The notes under the pieces are model-generated. The model ran no database searches. It was given only the letters and a program-made list of their open reading frames with translations, and was not told the DNA's origin. A stretch of 64,000 bases of DNA, from positions 1 through 64,000 of the forward strand of contig RPFO01001635.1 of NCBI GenBank assembly GCA_009746045.1, in the 5' to 3' direction. Of this stretch, positions 57,343-64,000 are shown in pieces. Numbering within the stretch: position 1 is the stretch's first letter; every line of letters begins with the position of its first letter. This DNA comes from Mesostigma viride. Taxonomy: Eukaryota; Streptophyta; Mesostigmatophyceae; Mesostigmatales; Mesostigmataceae. A program made the translations under genes and the position numbers.

Positions 57343-57700
57343 ATTAATTAATTAATGACTGTGCCGTCCGATATCAACCAACGGTAGACTGAACATACTA
57401 CAAAAGTAAATATTCAGCCACAAGCGTCGTAGAGTTGGGTACTAGCATCCGGCGCGGCGCTTCACACCGACCGGTACCCAGACTTGAACAAATCCAAGCC
57501 AGACGGCTACCGCGGAACCGGGCAAACCAACGGAACTGAACTGGGCGTAAATGATTCAGTGAACAGCCGTTTCTCGAGTGCACGGACATAAATGATCACG
57601 GACGTGACACGGGGGCCAGCTGCGGCCCACTTCCTCGTCATGAGGGCGCGCAGGATATTGGTGACAATAACACAATTGATATAGCTCGACCAACAGGGAA
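57343..57700. other. right flank of the PLV, nothing recognised
   Basis: TTAA units to 57355, then unique-looking sequence without a supported ORF. Confidence 0.5.
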
Positions 57701-58010
57701 GCCCATCTGAGACTCACCTAGGTGGGAATCGAGGCTGGCACGCATGCCGGCGGTTCAGCAGGAGACGTGCATGAAGACTTTCAGTTGCAGCTTTGGTGGC
57801 ATACGCCACGCGGTAGTATGTTGCCGGTATCCACGGCGGACCCCTTGCCCTTTTAGAGCATGACCCGGACAGCGGTATTCCTATACATCATCGGGGGAAG
57901 GCCATCTCGGAGAATCCGGTTGCAAACACCCCGGAGGAAAGGCTCAAGCTCAGGCCTCCGGGGAAACATTGTCCACTGATGCTCGGTGGCCCGCCAATGA
58001 AGGCGCTTGT
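57700..58010 (+). pseudogene. relic of a Gypsy integrase/chromodomain region
   Basis: GCCCTTTTAGAGCATGACCC near 57848 resembles GCCCCTTTAGAGCATAACCC of element A near 24050, and the translated LEHDPDSGIPIHHRGKAISE parallels the LEHNPDTGE segment preceding its chromodomain. The frame then stays open to about 58013. No other parts of the element are recognisable. Confidence 0.35.
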
Positions 58011-58189
58011 TTGATTAAATACACATGCAAGAATAAATAAAGCTTGGGGGTCACCTTATTCCACAAGACATGACTTGGAGGCTGCACCCTGCTACAGACC
58101 AGCCTACCTGACAACATATGCCAACATTGCCTGTGTGATGATCAGACTATTCATAGTCTCCTCAAATCTTAGCTGCCCTCCCTAGCCAT

Positions 58190-58375
58190 AACGGGGCATG
58201 ATGCAGACAATATTTGTAACTTTCGTGTAATTATTTTTCTAATGGGATACGCATAGTACTCCGTGGCATGCCCATGTGCATGACAAGCAAGTACTTACTT
58301 ACTTACTAGCCATATCCTGTTGGGATAGCCATCGTTTCCAACTATCAAGTGAGACAAGTATGCCTGAACGCATGG
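58190..58375. repeat. dispersed repeat, inverted copy of 14405-14525 and part of 6112-6141
   Basis: Shared words GGCATGATGCAGA, GTGTAATTAT, GCATAGTACTC and GCATGACA(a/c)GCAAGTACT, in the opposite orientation to 14.4 kb. The end overlaps the 3' end of the NUMOD3 gene. Confidence 0.6.
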
Positions 58376-58633
58376 CTACAGACTCCGGCCGTCGCCATCT
58401 TCACGTCCCTCCGAGTACATGAGTGCGCCGTCGCGCAACAGCCCTGTGCTCCCTGGCCGCAGGCCCCTGGGGGTACCCCCCTTCCGGTTGCCCGCCAGCT
58501 CGCCCGGCTCGTCCTGCTGCGCCAGCTTGTTGCGTATCCCCCTCGTGTCTCGCATGAGCAGGTCGCGCAGCTTGATGTATTCGCGGAACTGGGTCACCAG
58601 CCAAGGGATGGACGTGCGCTCCACGTCCACCAT
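58376..58633 (-). CDS. NUMOD3-repeat protein gene, last exon (exon 4 in window)
   Basis: Follows the acceptor GGTCGCGCAG and reads MVDVERTSIPWLVTQFREYI then KLRDLLMRDTRGIRNKLAQ to a TAG at 58376. The D-V-E-x-T-x-I-x-W-L-V...F-R-E-Y...L-R-D pattern normally follows a G-R-R-P-T end, which is exactly what exon 3 supplies, and the phases agree (0). The last ~50 residues are Gly/Arg-rich. It is separated from exon 3 by a 3.2-kb intron. Confidence 0.65.
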   Translation of the reverse strand: MVDVERTSIPWLVTQFREYIKLRDLLMRDTRGIRNKLAQQDEPGELAGNRKGGTPRGLRPGSTGLLRDGALMYSEGREDGDGRSL

Positions 58634-58669
58634 CTGCGCGACCAGCCGATGGATTAGTCAAATAGTTTA

Positions 58670-58800
58670 TAAGTCAGGCAATTAAGATTAAATTAGATTA
58701 ATTTAATCAGGGGGCCACCAATCAGGGGACCACCAACGGGGCAAGACCAAACAGGCAAGACCAATCAGGCGGGACCATTCAGGCGAGAGCGGTCAGGGGA
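58670..58800. repeat. degenerate ACCA(A/C)TCAGG repeats in intron 3
   Basis: Six to seven imperfect copies of a 15-20-bp unit (GGGACCACCAATCAGG-like) following TTAAT-rich sequence. Confidence 0.6.
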
Positions 58801-58904
58801 GACCATCCCCCGGGGTCGCAGGCACAGGCAAGGGTAAATGCAGCATCGTGGGCAGTCCATCCTGTACATATGGTGCGCAAACGTGGTCCCTTAGTCCCAA
58901 GATA

Positions 58905-59012
58905 CCCACCAACCTGCGCTCCGTTGCGCCGCGACCCACCCACCAACCTGCCATCCGTTGCGCCGCGACCCACCCACCATCCTGCCATCCGTTGCGCCGC
59001 GACCCACCACAC
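58905..59012. repeat. ~37-bp tandem repeat in intron 3
   Basis: Three units of CCATCCGTTGCGCCGCGACC plus CACCCACCAACCTG. Minus-strand Trp/Gly-rich frames are artefacts. Confidence 0.85.
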
Positions 59013-61790
59013 AACCGCGGTGCGTGGTATCATGGCCCAAGCACTTGTGCACAGCAAGCGCTGAGGCCCTTACAGGCAAGCTGGCAGAATGGTCATTACA
59101 AGCGATTTCTCACTCGTGTCTGCAGGAAGAATATATGTCACCAGGGCCTCCTGCCACAACCATGAACGCACGCCACTGCGGCACAACAAAACCTGAATGT
59201 ACTTGCGCAAGTACGTTTTCTGAACACAAATCCCCAAGGGGCAGGGGTGGAATGGAGGGTAGAGGTGGAGGCAGGGAGATACTAATACCCTATTCAATCA
59301 ACTAAAGCAACACCACAATCACGGTTGGGGAATACAAAGGACAGCGTGGCCGCCGAAAGTAACCCCGCTGGCAAGCGCGGGCAGCTAGCCGCTACTGGGC
59401 ACCCACCGCTGCGCTCGGTAAAGACCGCACGGGGAGTTATTAAGGGGACAGGACATGCGCGAATTTTTCGGCGCCGAAAGATTCGCGGGACCGTCCGAGG
59501 TACCGGCCGTACCGTGAAAAGTGGGTGCACCGTGCGCGCACCCCTTGCGGGAGTGGCCATGGCGACTGCGTTCAGGCGAAACTACCACAATAGGGCAAGC
59601 GAAATGCAAAATATTTACTCGAATGTTAAAGACGATGAGTTTATGATGCGGCTTTGTCGCGGAAATTAGCTGGTTTACAACATCGCTATTGCTTTATTAT
59701 GCCATCGGCAGGGGGGTAATCTGTATTTTTTGGTCGCACGGCATGAAATAGAATTCATGATAGCGGCAGTAAAATCGCGGTTTTAGGGATTGTTCTGACC
59801 GTGAATCAGGCATTAATATCGGTAGCATCGAATTCTAAACCGAGAGGGTGCTTATTGCCATGACATTTTCGGCCATTCTCGGTATGTAACTTTTTCAGGC
59901 CTGCGCAGTGCGTGTCTGACCTGTCCATGGAAGAACGGCTGTTGTTGCGCGCCTGAGCGAGGCATTTACGAGGGCAAGCTACAGGTTTGTCGCGAATGTT
60001 ATCTGCTATCAGTGCTTTCTTGCATGAGCTCATCGCTTGAAGTCTCTTCCGTTCTATTTGGAAAGTTTCCGCCTGCTGGCTCGCCGTTGCTTGCCGTGGT
60101 GTTGTCGAATACCCGGGAGTTTTATATTGTTTTAGTTGATGTTGTGGTCAGGGCCGCTTCAGTCGCAGCCTATAGCTTCTCGAGAAGGTTTAAGGCATTT
60201 CATGAAACGTGTTCTGGCAAGGATGTTGTGCGTATGGACGCTTCTTGTTGTGTGAGAGCGGCGCACTCTCTCTTCGCAGCGGCATCACAGCGCTCATGCG
60301 CTGAAGGGCCGCCAATGGTTTCTTTGCATTTAATCGTGCAGGGATGGAGGTGTTATCGTGATCAAGATTTTGGAGATATTGCATTTGTGTGACTGCATGT
60401 AGATAGCTGCCACCATTGGTTGTTTGAGCTTTCATGTGTTATGATGATGTTACAAGACTACAAGGTGCTGAGCCAACCATGGTTGACATGGTTGACTGCA
60501 TGCAAGCTATGCATACCATGATCCTACTTGGTTCCTCGCCCTCCATAGCCCCTGTCTGTTGCCCATGGCGGGTAGGGCAGTTTAGGAGGTGTTGTTGTGT
60601 TGATTAGCTTAGTTGGAATTAACCTTACACCCTAACCTGGGAAAAACATAGAAAATGCTGGTTAGGCATGTAAGTGCTTCCATCGCCAAGGCTATGCACA
60701 TATTTACAAGGCTGGCCATGCTCGAGGGACCGTGAAGGCGTATGAGGTGCGTGGCCACCCCTTTGTACTTTGTAAACATACTCAGCATCGTTTTGGTGCA
60801 TGTTGGATGGCATATGAAGTGGCATTGTGGGGTTACTAGCTTACTGAGTGGTTCGTAGCGCCTTGTCTGGTGGTCCTATAGGAAACCCATCAACTTGAGC
60901 AGCTCTTTTCACAATGACCCCCCACATTGAGAATGCGTTGCCGTCAGCGTGCAAGACTTACTAATATGCGCTTTGGTCAATTCGCAGAGGTCTTTGATGA
61001 AGAAGGAGATGCTAATGTGGCCAAATGGTAACTAAAACCTCCTTGTAGTGTCTTCGTGGGTGGCCATCTTGGAACGGTCGTGACCTGGGCAGTTTTTGTC
61101 AGAATGGCGTCAACCCTTGAACATAAGAGGTACCATATGTGCAGAGGATGGTAGCGTGTGGTTTGGCCAGTTTTCAAATGGGTTGGATGGATAAAGGGGT
61201 GTTAGTGTGGTTAAATACTAGCTAACCCCCCCCTTAGCTTCGTCACAGGTGGCAACCTAGGAATATCCATCAACTAGGGCTGCACTATTTGGGGCTGCAT
61301 GTCCCCCCACCAGTAATATTTGAAAATATGAGTATGGCATTATTCCATGTGTTTATGATTTGATTTTGTGTGTTGTGTGGAAAAAAGTACCCTTTTTGCG
61401 GGAAAATCCATGAATGTGTCTAAACATGATCATTCTGTGATCAAACTTCGGTAGAATTTCTCAAAAGTGGGGGAACTATATGGAAATATGTGCTTTGGTC
61501 CCAATGTGTTTGCCCATTCTCCTGGGGAAAATAGGCCAAAAATACCGTCTATTTCTATTTTTAGCACATAACGGGCACCTGCTAGGAGGTAGTAACCCCC
61601 CCCCCCCCCCCAAGCGGCTGGGGAAAAAAAATTTAAATCATATTTATGGTCCCCAATCATCTTGGATTTTTAGCACATGCACACGTATAGTTTCCAGAAA
61701 AGTGCACTCGAGGTATGTCCTGTCCCCTTCCGCTTCGAGTGGACTCGTGAGTTACCATCCACGCTATCAACCTCAGCTTTATGTAGACCC
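59013..61790. other. remainder of intron 3, no gene supported
   Basis: Holds the inverted copy of the 9740-9850 repeat (60590-60700), a C15-type run (61597-61611) and an unremarkable open frame at 60012-60392 that I do not call. No transposon ends found. Confidence 0.5.
60590..60700. repeat. dispersed repeat, inverted copy of 9740-9850
   Basis: GTTGTTGTGTTGATTAGCTTAG, CCTTACACCCTAACC and AGAAAATGCTGGTTAGGCATG mirror the 9.75-kb copy with several substitutions. Confidence 0.65.
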
Positions 61791-61792
61791 AC

Positions 61793-61886
61793 CGTGGGGC
61801 GTCGCCCGTTGTGCTGCCGAAACGCATCGCTCCAGTTCTGAAGCTCCTCCCTCAGGGTGTTGTAGCGCCGCAGGTTCTGCTTGTAG
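61793..61886 (-). CDS. NUMOD3-repeat protein gene, exon 3
   Basis: 94 bp between acceptor TGTGCGCGCGCAG and donor ACG|GTGGGT. The one leading base completes the split codon from exon 2 (phase 2). It encodes YKQNLRRYNTLREELQNWSD then AFRQHNGRRPT, a helical L-R-x-Y-x-x-L-R-x-E-L-x-x-W motif ending G-R-R-P-T, which I associate with C-terminal regions of algal NUMOD3 proteins. Confidence 0.65.
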
Positions 61887-62578
61887 CTGCGCGCGCACAG
61901 GGTGGCGAGGGAGCAGGGAGCTTTACCATGTTACAAACGTACTCGCGTATCGCGTTCGTATGCTTCAGCATGGAGTAGTCAGCGGCGAGGCGGGTGCAAT
62001 AATGGCCAAGACAATGCACAGGCTGCGGTGAGACTGCCGACCAGCAAAAGCAATTCCATGTCACATCCAAGTGGCCTTTGGGACAAGAGAAGGCCCCGCT
62101 TGACTGTGAAAACATTCTCATCACCCACCCACCCACCCACCCACTCCCCCCCCCACCCCCCCCCCAACCCCCCCCAACCCCCCCGCCCCCGCCCCCGCCC
62201 CGCCCCGCCCCGCCCCGCCCCGCCCCGCCCCCGCCCCCGCCCCGCCCCCGCCCCGCCCCCGCCCCGCCCCCGCCCCGCCCCCGCCCCCCCCCCCCCCCCC
62301 CCCCCCCCCCCACACCCCTCCCCCACCCCACCACCCCCACACACCCCACCCACCCACCCCAACCCCAACCCCAACCCCAACCCCAACCCCAACCCCAACC
62401 CCACCCCACCCCACCCCCACCCCCCCCCCCCCCCCACCCCACCCCACCCCCACCCCACCCCCACCCCACCCCCACCCCACCCCACCCCACCCCCACCCCA
62501 CCCCCACCCCCACCCCAAACCCCAAACCCCAAACCCCACACCCCACACCTGGCAGGAGTTCCCACCCACACCACCCAC
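61887..62578 (-). other. G-rich intron 2 of the NUMOD3 gene
   Basis: 692-nt intron by the exon phases. On the coding strand 62120-62550 is nearly pure G with T or C spacers (GGGGTGGGG, GGGGCGGG and GGGGTTGGGG words); on the plus strand it is C-rich. The long Gly frames here are artefacts. The sequence could form many G-quadruplexes in the transcript. Confidence 0.7.
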
Positions 62579-63403
62579 CTGGCGATCTGCTCCGACGGCG
62601 GCCGCTGGTTGCGGGACCGCTCCTCCATCAGCAGCCGGCGCAGCTTCACCTGACGCTGGTGCTCGCGCATCGCCACGCTAATTTTAGCGCGCGTCGCCGC
62701 CGAGTGCCGCCTCCCCACCATGGCCGCGCTGATCTTGCGGCGCGTGGCATCCGACCGCCGCCTGCCAGCTGTCGCCCTGTCGCGCCGCCGCTGCGTCCCC
62801 TCTGGCGCCGCCACCTGGTCCAGGTAGGGCGCGTTGGCGTTGGGGATGCGCGGCTCACGGTCGGGCGATGTGCTGGCGATGTCGAGCGTGCGGGGCGCCA
62901 GGTTAAACACGCTATCCGCAGCCGGGACGATATCCCCTGGTGCGTGCACGTTCACGCCCTGGGAATGCCCTGGTGTGCCCCCAGCTGCACCGCCGGGCAT
63001 GAGCGTGGCGGGCGGAAGGCCCCCGGTGGCTGGTCCATGACCCGGCCACAGCCCTGCCATGGCGTGGTTTAAGGACGCCCATGCGGGCAGGAACCTAGGG
63101 GTGGCCGGTGAGTCCCACCCCAGGGTGCCTGGGGGGTCGGCCCTCACCGCCACTGCCTCATGTGACAACGTGCTTGCTTGCGTGTTTGCTCGCGAGTGAG
63201 TTCCCCATGGCTGGAGCGATGCGGGTGGTGATGAGGGAAAGGACGAGGCGTTGGGGAAAGGGGTCAGGGTGGAGGGAGCCGCCACGGTGGCTGCTGCCGT
63301 CTGCGACAACTCCCGCTGTCGCTTTTTCTCCTGCCACCGCTTCTGCTGCGAGGCGGCAATGCGCAGGCGGGTCTCCTGGCTGAGCTGGCGGCCCGCCAGG
63401 CTC
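62579..63403 (-). CDS. NUMOD3-repeat protein gene, exon 2
   Basis: 825 bp from acceptor ACCCCTTGCAG to donor CAG|GTGGGTGG. It begins with a NUMOD3-type helix (LSQETRLRIAASQQKRWQEK), then a long Ala/Pro/Ser-rich linker, then two clear NUMOD3 repeats: RSDATRRKISAAMVGRRHSA and ATRAKISVAMREHQR, then a basic helix LRRLLMEERSRNQRPP. NUMOD3 (PF07460) is a DNA-binding helix module first described beside homing endonucleases. No nuclease domain is visible in the exons present. Confidence 0.7.
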
Positions 63404-63834
63404 CTGCAAGGGGTAACGACCACGCCAGCACACACAGGAAGTGACGGGCACATCCAGAGGCTTGCTTTCTTCAGCTTAGAGAAGCCAAAATGCAATGGCT
63501 GGGTTCTGCTTCAAGGAATGACAGTGCTTGATGCCTAGTAACCAGATGCTTTGAACGAACTGATTGGTGATGGATTCGACAGTCCCCAAAAGTGCTATCC
63601 GAAGATATTAATTTGGGGGTTTATGAAAAGAGCGCTGCTACTGATCTGCGCATCGCGCAGCATAATGTCAACTATTGCAACTATAATTAGAACAGGTAGA
63701 CCGGAATGCCCGGTAACTTTTCATGGAATGCCCGGTAACGAATCACGCGCCACGCATGGAAGCTGGTAATAGAAGCAGGCCACAATAACGATACCTTTCT
63801 ACATCATATGTATTAATTTATATCGCCCTCCCAC
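63404..63834 (-). other. intron 1 of the NUMOD3 gene
   Basis: 431 nt with donor CAG|GTGGGA and acceptor CTTGCAG|GAG, phase 2. Joining across it keeps the frame and the module pattern. Confidence 0.65.
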
Positions 63835-64000
63835 CTGCTTAGTTTCTCGCGCGTCGACGTCGCCACCGTGGTTCCCTTATGCGACTCGCTCATTTTACGA
63901 CGCGTCTCGGACGAATGGTGCGTCCCCAGTCGGGACTGTCGCACCTTCGCCCTCATTCCCTCACTCATGACGCGCCCTTTGTTCCAGGCCTCCTTCCCCT
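63835..64000 (-). CDS. NUMOD3-repeat protein gene, first exon in window (5' truncated by window edge)
   Basis: Open to the window end. It encodes KEAWNKGRVMSEGMRAKVRQ, then a second module SSETRRKMSESHKG, then STREKLS up to donor AGCAG|GTGGGA. The W-N-K-G-R...S-E-x-M-R-A-K and S-S-E-T-R-R-K-M-S-E-S-H-K-G strings are textbook NUMOD3 repeats. The start codon and any catalytic domain lie outside the window. Confidence 0.75.

Noticed and set aside
61852-63495. A single 547-codon protein across the Gly-rich stretch
   Set aside because: The Gly/Val/Trp part is the translated G-rich intron; splice sites and phases on both sides give a better model.
1-64000. tRNA, rRNA or other RNA genes
   Set aside because: No cloverleaf with B-box (GGTTCGAATCC-like) or conserved rRNA words found by reading; a tRNAscan/Infernal run would be decisive.

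Overview
The window looks like a gene-poor, repeat-rich piece of the nuclear genome of a unicellular photosynthetic eukaryote, most likely a green alga. Four things point there: plant/algal-type TTTAGGG telomere units, GT-AG introns, chromodomain Ty3/Gypsy retroelements, and a multi-exon NUMOD3-repeat gene of a kind I associate with chlorophytes. The species is inferred, not shown. Almost everything with coding potential is mobile or viral DNA.

Layout. 1-14.2 kb: two very long (GGAT)n arrays (111-707 and 13313-14199) flank a 12.6-kb segment. Its ends are a perfect 16-bp inverted repeat starting CACTA (708 and 13312), followed by palindromic GTTACCGG/CCGTAACC sub-terminal repeats; this looks like one CACTA-like DNA transposon. 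Inside are a CACGTG minisatellite, a 152-bp hairpin-rich tandem repeat, (GGGA)n, (TTAA)n and (CCCT)n arrays, a duplicated 1.6-kb block and exon-like pieces on the minus strand. 15.06-27.6 kb: a complete chromovirus-type Ty3/Gypsy element (A) with two 571-bp LTRs that I could not tell apart and a 5-bp target duplication ATGGG. It has a viroplasmin/RNase H1 N-terminal-like leader ORF, gag split by a 1.7-kb insertion, pol (PR-RT-RH-IN-chromodomain) and an unexplained 2.3-kb coding region before the 3' LTR. 30.05-35.6 kb: a second Ty3/Gypsy element (B) on the minus strand, with a 779-bp 5' LTR and tRNA-iMet-like PBS, but without integrase or 3' LTR.

35.607-57.342 kb: an integrated polinton-like virus (PLV) of 21.7 kb with 1254-bp terminal inverted repeats (TIRs). 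Each TIR holds a (CCCTAAA)n array oriented as in a real telomere. The minus strand carries the structural module: a C2H2 basic protein, a putative minor capsid protein, a small amphipathic protein, the major capsid protein, an Ig-repeat/lectin adhesin and a ~1100-codon fibre-like protein. The plus strand carries a coiled-coil protein, the packaging ATPase, two small overlapping ORFs, a tyrosine recombinase and a primase-superfamily 3 helicase. There is no DNA polymerase B. A 2.6-kb non-autonomous LTR element (C, 44965-47587) sits inside the fibre-like gene; taking it out with one TSD copy restores the frame exactly.

57.3-64 kb: a decayed retroelement relic, then four exons of a minus-strand NUMOD3 gene running off the right edge, with dispersed repeats in a 3.2-kb intron and a strongly G-rich second intron.

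Many long genes (element A pol and third ORF, PLV capsid and helicase) are broken by single frameshifts, often at homopolymers, even in element A whose paired LTRs look identical. Assembly indels are therefore a serious alternative to decay.
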